Shown piece by piece: positions 9,799 through 19,108 of a stretch of 64,000 nucleotides of DNA. The first letter of the stretch is position 1, and each line of letters starts with the position of its first letter. This DNA comes from Candidatus Obscuribacterales bacterium (lineage in GTDB: Bacteria; Cyanobacteriota; Vampirovibrionia; Obscuribacterales; Obscuribacteraceae). A model generated the notes under the pieces. It ran no database searches and was not told the origin of the DNA. It saw only the letters and a program-made list of their open reading frames with translations. The position numbers and the translations under genes are program-made. Location: contig JAIELX010000001.1 in assembly GCA_019752635.1 (NCBI GenBank), forward strand, positions 124,001 through 188,000, in the 5' to 3' direction.

Positions 9799-10911
9799 TT
9801 AGTTGCTGCCGGGCAACAGCTTTATCTTTGGTGTGACAGGGCGTATCCATCGACGCATATCGCCAATTTCTTCTGTGCGACCTGTTAGTCGCAGTAGATT
9901 GTCGTACTGTTCCAAAACTGCGATGGCATCGGGATGATCGGGATACTTGCCTCCGATCATGTAAGCTAATTCAATCATTCTTTCAGCCTGCTCAAGCTTG
10001 CCGGCTGCCAGCAGTTCTTCCACGATTTTGTTAGTTACGTAGAGGCAGAGTGGTCCAAATGAGATCGGTCTATGATGCACCAGATCCAGTGACAGTTCCA
10101 TGAATTTGAATGCGTCACCCCATTGCTTTTTGCGGCAATAGACAAGCATCAGGCCCAGATAACAAACCGTTTTACACTGCCACATACTGTCAGGCAAAAT
10201 CATGCGAGGATTCTGTTGTGCTTCGAAGCGCCGGCGTGCATTCAACAGACAATCTTCTGCCTTGTCTAACTCGCCGCATTCCAAATGCATGGCGGCGGTT
10301 GTGCAAAGAGGAATCGCGGAACCGTTCCACTCCGCACCCTTCTGCTTCTCCCAAATTGCGATTGAGGTATCGAGCAGATCTTCTGCTTCGACAAAGCGAT
10401 GTTCGCGCAATAACAAGCTGGCGTAGTTGTTGGTTATTGCTGCTAAATGAGGATACGCAGCCTGTTTGTTTTTCTCAATGAGTTTGAGCGCTTTGCGATA
10501 GTGCGACTCTGCCTCGTCGAATCTTCCGCGAGTGTGCTGTATGAATGCAAATGTCGCCATGCCGACACCGAGGTTGACGTCCTTGGCCACGGGCAGTCGC
10601 TCCCATATGTGTAAGGCTCGTCTATACGTCGCGGCGATTTCGGTGAGGTGCCCTCCCGAAAACTTGGTGGTCAAATACATGCACAGAGGCACGTTTATCA
10701 GGAAACCGCCGGTAGACCATCCGAGCAAAGCTACCATCGCCGCGTCGAACACGAACGATAACACGTCTCCTCGCAGCAATGCCTGCCCGCCCGAGCATAC
10801 GAGTACAACCGCCGCGGTTGCTATGGCGAGCCACGCTACAAGCGCCAGAACCATGCCGGGCGGATAGGAGTTGCTTTTGCTAGCAGTCGAAGGCAGTTGG
10901 GGAGAAGACAT
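9799..10911 (-). CDS. TPR-containing membrane protein
   Basis: 370 aa. Two hydrophobic helices near residues 19-43 and 50-80 anchor it; the remaining ~270 residues are TPR-like helix pairs (RFDEAESHYRKALKLIEKN; NNYASLLLREHRFVEAEDLL; CGELDKAEDCLLNARRRFE). Similar in plan to the divergent gene at 11170. The 258-base intergenic region between them contains a 15-G run. Function unknown; probably a scaffold. Confidence 0.75.
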   Translation of the reverse strand: MSSPQLPSTASKSNSYPPGMVLALVAWLAIATAAVVLVCSGGQALLRGDVLSFVFDAAMVALLGWSTGGFLINVPLCMYLTTKFSGGHLTEIAATYRRALHIWERLPVAKDVNLGVGMATFAFIQHTRGRFDEAESHYRKALKLIEKNKQAAYPHLAAITNNYASLLLREHRFVEAEDLLDTSIAIWEKQKGAEWNGSAIPLCTTAAMHLECGELDKAEDCLLNARRRFEAQQNPRMILPDSMWQCKTVCYLGLMLVYCRKKQWGDAFKFMELSLDLVHHRPISFGPLCLYVTNKIVEELLAAGKLEQAERMIELAYMIGGKYPDHPDAIAVLEQYDNLLRLTGRTEEIGDMRRWIRPVTPKIKLLPGSN

Positions 10912-11020
10912 CGATTCGCCGAAACGGGTTCACCCTTATCTATACCCGATCTCCCCTAAGTTTGGCCTGCTGTCCATTCGCCTGAGACCGGGAGAACTGC
11001 GGTTGTATCGAACAATCGGC

Positions 11021-11035
11021 GGGGGGGGGGGGGGG
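11021..11035. repeat. Homopolymer tract of 15 G
   Basis: Fifteen consecutive G on the plus strand in the region between the divergent TPR membrane genes, 110 bases from one start and 135 from the other. Such tracts can change length by slippage and alter promoter spacing; a sequencing artefact is also possible. Confidence 0.85.
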
Positions 11036-11169
11036 CGGTTAGATGCCGGTGATCAGAGGACCGCAATAGCCTCCTCTGCTTGACAATGATTAAGCAGAGC
11101 CTAAGTTTTGGCAAATGTCAAGCGGGCGGAGCATAATTTGAGAATGAACTGTTGGTTTGTTGGAGAGAA

Positions 11170-11919
11170 ATGAACGAGTCTTTGGAACATCACGCCAAGT
11201 CGTCAGACTATCAGTTCTCCCGACGTTTAGAGCCGACCTCGCTTGTGCGGCGGAGCGTTTACTTGCTTGGACCGACAATCACTTGGTGCGCTGCTGTCGC
11301 GGGCACGATGTTGTTGGTAGTGTTGTTCTTCTATTCGTTTTCTCAGCATGCCGCAGCGCAGACCAATCCTAGGGTCGTCGCAGCCAGTGCCCTGTTGACA
11401 GCATTAGTAAGTGTCTACTCAGTTGTGCTTGGTTGTGAGTTTTTTGCAAGAAGGTTTCTCAATTGGCAAAGGCAAAAAGCCGACAAAGCTTTTGCTTCAA
11501 ACGATCTAGTAACTGCTCGCAGCACATATGAGCGATGCCTACGCCGGTATGAAAAATCAGGTGCCGCGAACTCTTCGGACATCATGCATTGTCTCAAACG
11601 GCTGGTGGAGATTCACAGTCGTACTGAGGGAACCATGCCAACTCAGTTGATGGACTTGCAGTTGCAGGGGTGGAAACAAAGCCTCAGGCTCTATGAGTCC
11701 AATCTTGCTCAGAAGCAATTGTCGTCGTTGGAAATTGAGCAACGAAGGAAGGCTGGCCTAAAGCTCCGGTTAGCTCTTCCCTTTGCCTTCGGTTTGATAT
11801 CGATCAGAATTTGGTTTTTGAACGAGCCTGGTGTTGCCTGTATAGTCATGGCTGTAGGGTTGCTCCTCTCTATCTGCTGGTGGTTCGAATTGAAAAGGAC
11901 GCTGCTCCGGAGGCATTAA
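11170..11919 (+). CDS. Membrane protein with a short TPR-like region
   Basis: 249 aa. Two hydrophobic helices near the N-terminus (about 32-58 and 68-88), a central soluble part with a TPR-like pair (ASNDLVTARSTYERCLRRYE), and two more hydrophobic helices at the C-terminus (about 200-240). The start ATG has GGAGAG just upstream; a TTG 18 bases earlier is possible. No family recognised. It is divergent from 10911 and shares its general architecture. Confidence 0.65.
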   Translation: MNESLEHHAKSSDYQFSRRLEPTSLVRRSVYLLGPTITWCAAVAGTMLLVVLFFYSFSQHAAAQTNPRVVAASALLTALVSVYSVVLGCEFFARRFLNWQRQKADKAFASNDLVTARSTYERCLRRYEKSGAANSSDIMHCLKRLVEIHSRTEGTMPTQLMDLQLQGWKQSLRLYESNLAQKQLSSLEIEQRRKAGLKLRLALPFAFGLISIRIWFLNEPGVACIVMAVGLLLSICWWFELKRTLLRRH

Positions 11920-12102
11920 GTCTCGCGTTTGTAGTTTGCGAAAAGCGGCTTATGCGCGAGGACTTAACCCCGGTAAGCACGTCAACCCCCTCTGTATATG
12001 CAGTTCGAAGTAACCTAATTTCCGGTGTTAGAACCCGGAAAAACCCCGTGCAAATTTAGTCACATGGGGGAGTACCCTAGTAGGAAATGTGAGGTACAAC
12101 GG

Positions 12103-14928
12103 ATGACCGTCAATCATAAAACCTTTCGCCACTCCCTCAGCCTGAGCCTTTCGTTGCTTAGCATACTGCTCCTTAATCAAGCCGGTTATTCGCAGATGGC
12201 GCCCCGGCCTTCCGGCGGGCAGTTGGTCTCTCCGGGAGACCGAAGCATGCACGGTGCTCCTGAAGGGTCGGGTGCGTTAATGGCGATGGTTGGAGGGAAG
12301 CAAGCGGGGCAATGCCCCTTGCGGCATACCGACGTGAAGGCGCAGGTTTCCGGCTACGTGGCGCGCGTGTCTGTCAAACAGAAGTTTCTGAATCCCTTCA
12401 AGGACAAAATCGAGGCGATCTACACTTTTCCTTTGCCCGAGAATGCAGCTGTCGACGAAATGACCATGCGAATCGGTGACCGTGTCATTCACGGCAACAT
12501 CAAGAAGCGAGAGGAAGCGCGCGACATTTACGAGCAGGCGAAGTCTCGCGGATACGTTGCATCATTGCTGGATCAGGAGCGCCCGAACATTTTTACTCAG
12601 TCCGTGGCGAACATTGAGCCAGGTGAACAGGTCGAAATCGAGATTAAGTATGTTGATCTGCTGCCATACGAAGCCGGCAACTTTACGTTCAACTTTCCGA
12701 CTGTTGTCGGCCCGAGATTTAATCCCGGCGCAGCGACAGGAAAGACCGGAAGCGGACGTGCTTTTGATACGGACATAGTTCCTGATGCATCGAAAATCAC
12801 GCCTCCGGTTGCGGCGGAAGGAACCCGCGCCGGGCACGATATTTCAATCGAGTTGAACATTGCAGCAGGGGTTCCAATCAGTAACGTGCAATCCAAATTG
12901 CATGAGGTGAAAGTAACTCAGTCCGGTGCTGACGGTGCACATGTGGTGCTGACGAACAAAGCGACAATTCCGAACAAGGACTTTGTGGTCAGTTGGTCCG
13001 TGGCGAAGGATAGCCTGCAGAGCGGCTATCTGACTCATCGTGATGAGAAATCAGGTTACTTTACTTTGATGTTGCTGCCACCAAAACGCGTCACGCCGAA
13101 GGAGATTGCCCCGAAAGAAATGGTATTTCTGATCGACTGTTCTGGTTCGCAACGAGGCAAACCTCTCGAAAAAGCCAAGGAAACAATGGACTACATTGTT
13201 GATCACATGAATCCGAATGATTCATTTCAGATTCTTTCGTTCAACAACAACGTGACCGAGTTGGCGCCGAGCCCCTTGCGTAACAGCCCCGAAACTAGAG
13301 CGAGGGCGAAGGCGTTCATCGATGGTCTTCATGCCAATGGTGGCACATGGATGGCTCCTGCTGTAGAGAAAGTCTGCGCATTGCCTGCCGATGATCATCG
13401 TTTGCGAGTGGTTGTGTTCATGACGGACGGATATGTCGGTAATGACTTTCAGGTTCGTTCTATAGTTCGCAAGTCACGCGGCAACGCTCGCTGGTTTCCG
13501 TTTGGCACCGGTAATAGTGTCAATCGCTTTTTGATTGACGGCATAGCAAAAGACGGCGGCGGTGAGCCCGAGTATGTATTGCTCAACAGCCCCGGACCCG
13601 AAGTCGGAGCAAAATTCTATAAGCGAATTAGCAGTCCGGTTCTCACCGATGTAAAACTAGACTTCAATGGTGTTTCTGTGAAGGAAGTTTATCCCGTTGA
13701 AATCAGTGATGTCTGGGCCGAACGGCCGCTGTACTTCAAAGGGCGCTACACCAAGCCAGGGGCTGGAACTGTGACCTTGTCCGGATTCTCGGCAGGCAAG
13801 CCATACAAACAAGAATTGAAGATTGTCTTTCCGGAAAAGCAAAACAGCAATGAAGTTATCAAATCCGTGTGGGCTCGGGCAAAAGTCGATCGCTTAATGG
13901 CGGAGGATTTTGCCGGCGCCCAATCGGGAACGGTCAATCCGGAATTGAAAGACGAGATTGTGAAGACTGCGCTGGATTATCATCTGATGACGCAGTACAC
14001 CTCTTTTGTGGCCGTTGAGGATACGAAGGTCACCAAGGATGGCAAAGTCAAAACTGTGCCTGTGGAAGTTGAACTTCCTGACGGCGTGTCTCGGGAGGGC
14101 GCACTTGGCGATGTCGGTCCAGCCATGCCCCGTCATTCGCGACGTTCGCTACACACGTCTGTTCAATCCTCACGGCAAGCACAAGCGCCGACTGGTTTCG
14201 GAGCCGGCAGCGCGGGCAACGGTGCGGGCGAGACCGGTTCTGGAGGCTTCGCTGTGTTTCCCGCTTCTCCTATGTCCGCCTCCCCTCGGTCGGCTTACAG
14301 CAAGCCGCAGTCAGCCGGTGTCTACCCGGGAGGCGGCGTTGGTGGATACGGTCTTTCCGGGGGCAGCACGGCCGGCGGTGCTGCTGTCTCCGGCCGCTTA
14401 ATGAGTCGTTCACGAGTTGCGGACTTCCGAAGCGATGGTTCCGCCCTTCCCCCAACAACCATGGGGAAGTTTGTTCATCAGCCCGGTGACAATCAATACG
14501 CGGCTCCGATGGAACGCGCTCAGATTTCATCCAAGAAACGTGACGAGAGCTCTTTTGCAGACAAGCTGTATTCACCGGCACCATCGCGAGCAGGGGGTGA
14601 GTCGAAGGCGAAGGAAGCCAGCAAGAATGAAGACCGCGAGGCCGACGATAAGCCGCCTGTTGCTCTATTGAACAAACTCGATGGCACACTGGCTCGAATG
14701 ATGACGAATCGTTCCAAGGACGGTCAGTTGCTGAAGGTTGCTGTGAAACTGACGCTGGCAAAGGTTTCCGACGAAATCAAAGCCAAACTGAAAGCGGCCG
14801 GCTTTGAGCAGACCGCTGAGAATGGAAAACAGCTGCAAGGCCTCGTATCAATTGCAAACCTCAGAAAAATTTGTGAGCTTGCGGAGGTCTTGAAAGTTGA
14901 ATCGGAAAGGAGACCGCTTACTCGTTAA
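12103..14928 (+). CDS. Exported VIT- and vWA-domain protein
   Basis: 941 aa. A long hydrophobic signal peptide (SLSLSLLSILLLNQAGYS) is followed by a VIT domain (roughly residues 60-200; FTQSVANIEPGEQVEIEIKY) and a von Willebrand A domain with a MIDAS motif MVFLIDCSGSQ near residue 345, an architecture shared with inter-alpha-trypsin inhibitor heavy chains and many secreted bacterial proteins. After it comes a Gly/Ser-rich linker (about 690-830) and a helical C-terminal ~80 residues. No membrane anchor or sorting motif is seen. GAGGT precedes the chosen ATG; the frame is open further upstream to 12025. Role: probably metal-dependent adhesion or surface binding, inferred. Confidence 0.85.
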   Translation: MTVNHKTFRHSLSLSLSLLSILLLNQAGYSQMAPRPSGGQLVSPGDRSMHGAPEGSGALMAMVGGKQAGQCPLRHTDVKAQVSGYVARVSVKQKFLNPFKDKIEAIYTFPLPENAAVDEMTMRIGDRVIHGNIKKREEARDIYEQAKSRGYVASLLDQERPNIFTQSVANIEPGEQVEIEIKYVDLLPYEAGNFTFNFPTVVGPRFNPGAATGKTGSGRAFDTDIVPDASKITPPVAAEGTRAGHDISIELNIAAGVPISNVQSKLHEVKVTQSGADGAHVVLTNKATIPNKDFVVSWSVAKDSLQSGYLTHRDEKSGYFTLMLLPPKRVTPKEIAPKEMVFLIDCSGSQRGKPLEKAKETMDYIVDHMNPNDSFQILSFNNNVTELAPSPLRNSPETRARAKAFIDGLHANGGTWMAPAVEKVCALPADDHRLRVVVFMTDGYVGNDFQVRSIVRKSRGNARWFPFGTGNSVNRFLIDGIAKDGGGEPEYVLLNSPGPEVGAKFYKRISSPVLTDVKLDFNGVSVKEVYPVEISDVWAERPLYFKGRYTKPGAGTVTLSGFSAGKPYKQELKIVFPEKQNSNEVIKSVWARAKVDRLMAEDFAGAQSGTVNPELKDEIVKTALDYHLMTQYTSFVAVEDTKVTKDGKVKTVPVEVELPDGVSREGALGDVGPAMPRHSRRSLHTSVQSSRQAQAPTGFGAGSAGNGAGETGSGGFAVFPASPMSASPRSAYSKPQSAGVYPGGGVGGYGLSGGSTAGGAAVSGRLMSRSRVADFRSDGSALPPTTMGKFVHQPGDNQYAAPMERAQISSKKRDESSFADKLYSPAPSRAGGESKAKEASKNEDREADDKPPVALLNKLDGTLARMMTNRSKDGQLLKVAVKLTLAKVSDEIKAKLKAAGFEQTAENGKQLQGLVSIANLRKICELAEVLKVESERRPLTR

Positions 14929-15282
14929 ACTCCGGCTACGTCCAGCCGCGGAACCTCGCTTCCGCGCTTGCGTTTTCGAGTGGACTGTTAGAAACCTGAC
15001 TCGAATTTGGAGAAAGGGAGGACCGCGAATCACGATTATGCCTCGGCCCGGAGTACAATTCAAATTTTGCTCTATACCGATTTCGTGCGCGGTAGCGGCA
15101 CTGATGCTGTCAATGCATTGATGCAGATCGCTTGCCGCTACAACAACAACAAAGATTCGGAGCGAGACCATCGGAACTTTGACGCTAAAGCAAACATTCA
15201 TCTTGGCAGGGTTGGACGAACTCGGCTCGGGTACAATCATCAGGCGGCTAGCGGACTTCCCCTGACAGGTCTATTTAGGGAA
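14929..15282. other. Intergenic stretch after the VIT/vWA gene
   Basis: 354 bases. It contains a terminator-like hairpin at its left end. The plus-strand frame of the next gene is open through most of it but looks non-coding, so I place that start at 15283. Confidence 0.5.
14947..14976 (+). terminator. Possible terminator after the VIT/vWA gene
   Basis: Stem CGCGGAA / TTCCGCG (14947-14953, 14960-14966) with a six-base loop, followed by CTTGCGTTTT. The U tract is short and displaced, so this is tentative. Confidence 0.4.
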
Positions 15283-16095
15283 ATGGAATTTCTTAATCAG
15301 ATGCCCTTAGGGGCCTTCTTCCTTTTTACTTGTGTGTTTGTTCTTGCCGCTATCGAAGCCGGCTTTCGATTCGGAGTCTTTGTCAGTGCTCGCAATAAGC
15401 CCCAGCGTGATGTTGCCGGGGCCAAACCGCCCATTGAGTCGATAGTACAGAGCACGCTGGCGCTTTTGGCATTTGTGCTTGCGTTCACATTTGGAGCTAC
15501 CGCAGATCGGTTTAGCGAAAGAAGAGTTTTGCTCAGCGAAGAAGCCACTGCGATCTACACGGCGTTTTTGCGAGCTGATTTTCTTCCGCCGGAGAATCAA
15601 CAGGTAATCCAAAATCTTTTGCGTCGCTATGTACAGATCAGGATGCGGAACTATGAAAATGATCAGCAAGTGATAAAAGCGATCGCTGAGTCCGGTCAGT
15701 TGCAGGTCGACCTCTGGAAGCAGACCGTGGCTATCGGCAAAGCCAATCTAGATTCAGATGTGACTTCTTTGTTTGTTGATTCTATGAACGAAGTAATCAA
15801 TTTGCAAGAAAGGCGAGTGGAAGCATTTCGCGCACGCATTCCCGAGAGCATATGGAACTGCTTGTACGCGATGATATTTGTCAGTATGTTTGCGACCGGC
15901 TATCAATGCGGACGAGCGGGCGCACGCAGCTGGACGTCAATTATCACCCTCGTCACCGCATTTGCAATTATCTTATTCATCATTGCCGATCTTGATCGAC
16001 CGACTGAAGGCCCGCTCAAAACAAGCAAGCGACCCCTGATTGATTTAAGCGAGAAGATAGGACTGCCTGTAGAGAACGGAACCATTCCCCAATGA
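15283..16095 (+). CDS. DUF4239 (bestrophin-like) membrane protein
   Basis: 270 aa. Hydrophobic helices at about 8-28 and 58-80, then the family pattern in which a helix is followed by ADRFSERRVLLSEEATAIYT and AFLRADFLPP, a soluble helical region, and two C-terminal hydrophobic helices ending in FIIADLDRP. This is the layout of DUF4239, a bestrophin-related family of unproven function. The start at ATGGAATTT is preferred because the helix begins soon after; the frame is open for 92 more codons upstream. Confidence 0.8.
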   Translation: MEFLNQMPLGAFFLFTCVFVLAAIEAGFRFGVFVSARNKPQRDVAGAKPPIESIVQSTLALLAFVLAFTFGATADRFSERRVLLSEEATAIYTAFLRADFLPPENQQVIQNLLRRYVQIRMRNYENDQQVIKAIAESGQLQVDLWKQTVAIGKANLDSDVTSLFVDSMNEVINLQERRVEAFRARIPESIWNCLYAMIFVSMFATGYQCGRAGARSWTSIITLVTAFAIILFIIADLDRPTEGPLKTSKRPLIDLSEKIGLPVENGTIPQ

Positions 16096-16125
16096 AGAAG
16101 GTAATTGGATATGGCAAAGGAGTCT

Positions 16126-16635
16126 CTACTCTGCCTTCAATTCAGTTATTCGTAAGCTCTTCTGATCGACATTCAGAGGGCACGACCATCTAAAGCTTGA
16201 ATGGTAGATGTCTTGGTATTGCGGTTTCTGTTCTGTTGGTGCAACGTTGAGGTGATCGCAATCGACCTCGGAAGTGTCGGTGTTTGTCCTTACTGTTTCG
16301 AAACCTGTTTTTTCACTGATGCCGAGCGGGAATCTGAGTTCTGCTTTCAGTTGGATGTGTGAATACTTCTTGGGACTGACCATGACACCTGAAACTGTTG
16401 ATTCGTTTTCGCTATCTAAGCTGCCCTCGCGCTTGGCGACTCCGTAGATCTCAATTCCCTGATTGGTGCCAAAATATGGTCCAAAAATCTGTTCGATGCG
16501 ATGCCTGGTATATTCAGGACCGCTTTTCTTCGGCTGTTGGACCGCTGGGCCCGCCCAGACCACCGGACTTGCGCCAAGGTAACTCAGCGCGATTATCATC
16601 AAAGTCGGACAGAGTTTTTTTTCAACTTTTCGCAA
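16126..16635 (-). CDS. Exported protein of unknown function
   Basis: 169 aa with a signal peptide (hydrophobic core, VWA-GP cleavage). The start is a TTG preceded by AAAGG at suitable spacing and by an extended -10 element 31 bases upstream. The mature part contains two cysteines (DCDHL and WSCPL) that could pair. No domain recognised. Confidence 0.65.
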   Translation of the reverse strand: MRKVEKKLCPTLMIIALSYLGASPVVWAGPAVQQPKKSGPEYTRHRIEQIFGPYFGTNQGIEIYGVAKREGSLDSENESTVSGVMVSPKKYSHIQLKAELRFPLGISEKTGFETVRTNTDTSEVDCDHLNVAPTEQKPQYQDIYHSSFRWSCPLNVDQKSLRITELKAE

Positions 16636-16665
16636 ATCTGAGACCTTTCGATTGAGAATCTTGCG

Positions 16666-16674
16666 ATTCTAACA
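16666..16674 (-). promoter_or_regulatory. Extended -10 promoter element for the 16126 gene
   Basis: Minus strand TGTTAGAAT, inside the same CGTGTTAGAATCG context found at 3487-3498. The implied leader is about 20-25 bases and includes the AAAGG ribosome site. The box also lies in an inverted repeat AGAATC-TTGC-GATTCT (16655-16670). Confidence 0.5.
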
Positions 16675-16813
16675 CGCTAGGCGTTCCGCCGACTCTGCGT
16701 CGTGTAGCCAGGATGGTCGTCACCAGCTAATGGGAGGCATGCCGCATGCGCAGAAGATATCAACGCGTTGATGCTTACTTTATATCAATGCGAATTTCTC
16801 CATATCATCGTCC

Positions 16814-17410
16814 CTAGAGACTGGTACTTCGCCAGTAGCGTTTTTCTTGCGTGCGAAAGTCGGGATGTTTGCTCAGTTGATCCAGGAAAGATCCAAGCAG
16901 CTCTAATTCTCGGTCTGAGGGATCTCCTTGATATGAGCTGATGTACAAAGCATTTCCGGAATGGTTTTGGACGTTTATCGGATTGTCTTCGACGATTACA
17001 ATTCTCGATAATGGATATCCGAGTGTTGTTGCCTTCTCCAAATCCTTCTGATAGAAGAGTTGCTCAGTATTCCGATATACAAAGGGATCGCACCGATCGC
17101 GACACCACACGAACACTGGTTTGATTTGGACGGGAAAGAGTCTTTCCGTGATTTTGTTTACATATTCGGGTGTTCCTGCGGACCAAATCGCAAGGTCGAA
17201 AATCGTGCTTCGTTCAGCAATGAACGAACTTAGGAAAGGTCTGCAGTAACTTGCATAGTCGAACACGACGAAATCCGGAGCATGGCTCAGATGTGTCATC
17301 GTGGCGCGAATTAGTGTCTCGTCCAGATCGAGTATCAAAAGTGGGCGGGTAGGTTGACCTGGCATTCTCATTATTCGACTAAGCATAGAGTGATCTGGTT
17401 CTATGGACAA
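16814..17410 (-). CDS. FCP1/NLI-type HAD phosphatase
   Basis: 198 aa. HAD-superfamily protein of the NLI-interacting-factor type: LLILDLDETLIRA (nucleophile D28, second Asp D30), then AIWSAGTPEYVNKI (motif II Ser/Thr) and RIVIVEDNP (C-terminal acidic motif). The eukaryotic members dephosphorylate the RNA polymerase II tail; the bacterial substrate is unknown. All HAD catalytic residues appear present. The start is TTG with AGGGG upstream; an ATG nine codons in has no ribosome site. It is divergent from the 17654 operon. Confidence 0.8.
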   Translation of the reverse strand: MSIEPDHSMLSRIMRMPGQPTRPLLILDLDETLIRATMTHLSHAPDFVVFDYASYCRPFLSSFIAERSTIFDLAIWSAGTPEYVNKITERLFPVQIKPVFVWCRDRCDPFVYRNTEQLFYQKDLEKATTLGYPLSRIVIVEDNPINVQNHSGNALYISSYQGDPSDRELELLGSFLDQLSKHPDFRTQEKRYWRSTSL

Positions 17411-17563
17411 CTTTATCCCCTGATTTAACCTTTGACTGATATAGCGGGGTATAAGGATCTAGTCCGGGCGACAGGGGCGAAAGTGTTAGCACTTTTGAAG
17501 TTTTCTGCGCTTGAAATGCCCGCTGCGCCCTTGAAAAGCCCGACGCCAGCGATTGCCAGGGAT

Positions 17564-17592
17564 TTGTAAATGCCCTCTAAGGACTGTATACT
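17564..17592 (+). promoter_or_regulatory. Sigma70-like promoter for the 17654-21050 gene run
   Basis: TTGTAA (17564-17569), 17-base spacer, TATACT (17587-17592), about 60 bases before the start codon at 17654. An inverted repeat AAAGTG-TTAG-CACTTT lies upstream at 17480-17495 and could be an operator. Confidence 0.5.
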
Positions 17593-17653
17593 CCACTGGC
17601 ATTCAGGAACGACTGGTACCTCCTTTAGACAGCCTCGGTGATCAAGGCTTCCA

Positions 17654-19069
17654 ATGGCAGCACGCCCATTTCCACGCTATTTCGTTGCTCGCGGTGACGC
17701 CGCGGAGCCCGCGCGTGCTATCGATCCCGTACAGTCGATTCACGCGTTGGACAGCTTCTTTGTAGGCGGCAGGCATGTCAGCGAGCGCGAGTATGTTGTC
17801 ACGGTCGACCAGGCCGGCGATCTCAATCTTCTGCCGGGCGAAAACAAGAGTGTCTTCCCCGGCGAGCTGCAGTCGGAGCTAAGTTACAGCGATATGATCG
17901 GCTCCGGTGGCAGATTACTGGATGCGATTGAGTTTTACATTTTCAACGTTCAGCTTTTAGAGCAGCCCGGTAATGCGCCCGGACTCAATGATCCTGTCTA
18001 TTTGTACGGCACGTTGTATGGTCCGTTTCCTTCCGATTCGAGCTTGCAACCTGCGGGGTTGGACGGGCAGCTAACGGTTACTCGTGGCGACTTACTGGAA
18101 GGATTGATCCAATCGGCGAAGCACCCGTTTGGATACTCGCCCGATGCGGGAGTCTCCGGACGGTCGTTGCACATAACTTTGGCTGGCGATCGCGAAGAGG
18201 AAATCGCTCGTGGTGCCGGCATTGTCATGGCATATCCCATGTTGCCCGGCGATATGGTGCAGAGCAATCCCGCCAATGAGTTAGTGGTTACTCAAATGCT
18301 GTTTGACGTATTGAGTGCATTGCGTGCGGACATGATCGCCGAAAAAGTGAGTAGCCCGTTGTGCAAGATGACGCTACCGGTGCCGAACCGGATGCTGCTG
18401 GAGGAACAACTCAAGCTGCGCGGCTACACGATTGAAGGAAATACCGCGATTATCAAAACTACTGTTACGCAAGGCTTTCAGGGGTTCCTTGCTTCTGCGT
18501 TCGGAAGCATCATGAAGGACCGGCTGGAGTTACCGACGGAAGGCACATTGAACGAGTTTCTCGAAATTGCGGAAAAGGCTTTAAAGGCCTTTCGCGGATG
18601 GCCGCCGAAACGCATTTGGGCATTGCAGCAGAGAATTGTGCCTGCGACCGCCGATATCAGAATGCGAGCAGCTCGCCATACTGCACCTGCAGAACCTCTA
18701 CGCGTTGTGCGGACTCCCGCGGCACCACTGCCGGTGCAGCAGGTTCATAACCATTCTGTTTCTAAACCGAGAAATGCAGATGGAGCGATGGCGACCTGGA
18801 TGAAAGATTTTGTCGATGCCCACAAGAAGCCTGGCGCCCCAGAGCCTCGACTTTCAAGTTACGCACAGCCCGGGGGAGCCACTAGCAAGCCGGCAGCCAA
18901 GCCTGCGTCGCAAAGTTCTTCTGGGCCCAAGCCCAAAGTAAAAGCCGAATGGATGAAAGATTTTGAAGCGCCGGTAACTACTAGAAAAGATACCGTCCCT
19001 AAAAAAGAGCGAGAGAAAGAAAGTTCTGCACCGCAGTCTAAGCCGGACTGGATGAAGGATTTTGAGTAA
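17654..19069 (+). CDS. Protein of unknown function with three WMKDF motifs
   Basis: 471 aa, no signal peptide or membrane helix. The first ~340 residues form an apparently globular region I do not recognise (EFYIFNVQLLEQPG, LYGTLYGPFPSDSS). The last 130 residues are a low-complexity Pro/Ala/Ser/Lys tail carrying WMKDF at residues 382, 433 and 466; the last copy, WMKDFE, is the exact C-terminus. Repeated short motifs on a flexible tail suggest docking sites for a partner. It leads a tight run with the two vWA genes (39 and 25 bases apart), so a joint function is likely. Confidence 0.75.
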   Translation: MAARPFPRYFVARGDAAEPARAIDPVQSIHALDSFFVGGRHVSEREYVVTVDQAGDLNLLPGENKSVFPGELQSELSYSDMIGSGGRLLDAIEFYIFNVQLLEQPGNAPGLNDPVYLYGTLYGPFPSDSSLQPAGLDGQLTVTRGDLLEGLIQSAKHPFGYSPDAGVSGRSLHITLAGDREEEIARGAGIVMAYPMLPGDMVQSNPANELVVTQMLFDVLSALRADMIAEKVSSPLCKMTLPVPNRMLLEEQLKLRGYTIEGNTAIIKTTVTQGFQGFLASAFGSIMKDRLELPTEGTLNEFLEIAEKALKAFRGWPPKRIWALQQRIVPATADIRMRAARHTAPAEPLRVVRTPAAPLPVQQVHNHSVSKPRNADGAMATWMKDFVDAHKKPGAPEPRLSSYAQPGGATSKPAAKPASQSSSGPKPKVKAEWMKDFEAPVTTRKDTVPKKEREKESSAPQSKPDWMKDFE

Positions 19070-19108
19070 GGTTAGAGATAGCACAACGAAAAGCAAAGGC
19101 AGGCGAGT

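Noticed and set aside
14848..15240. 130-codon minus-strand frame over the end of the VIT/vWA gene
   Set aside because: Overlaps a secure gene end and a hairpin; no domain or start signal.
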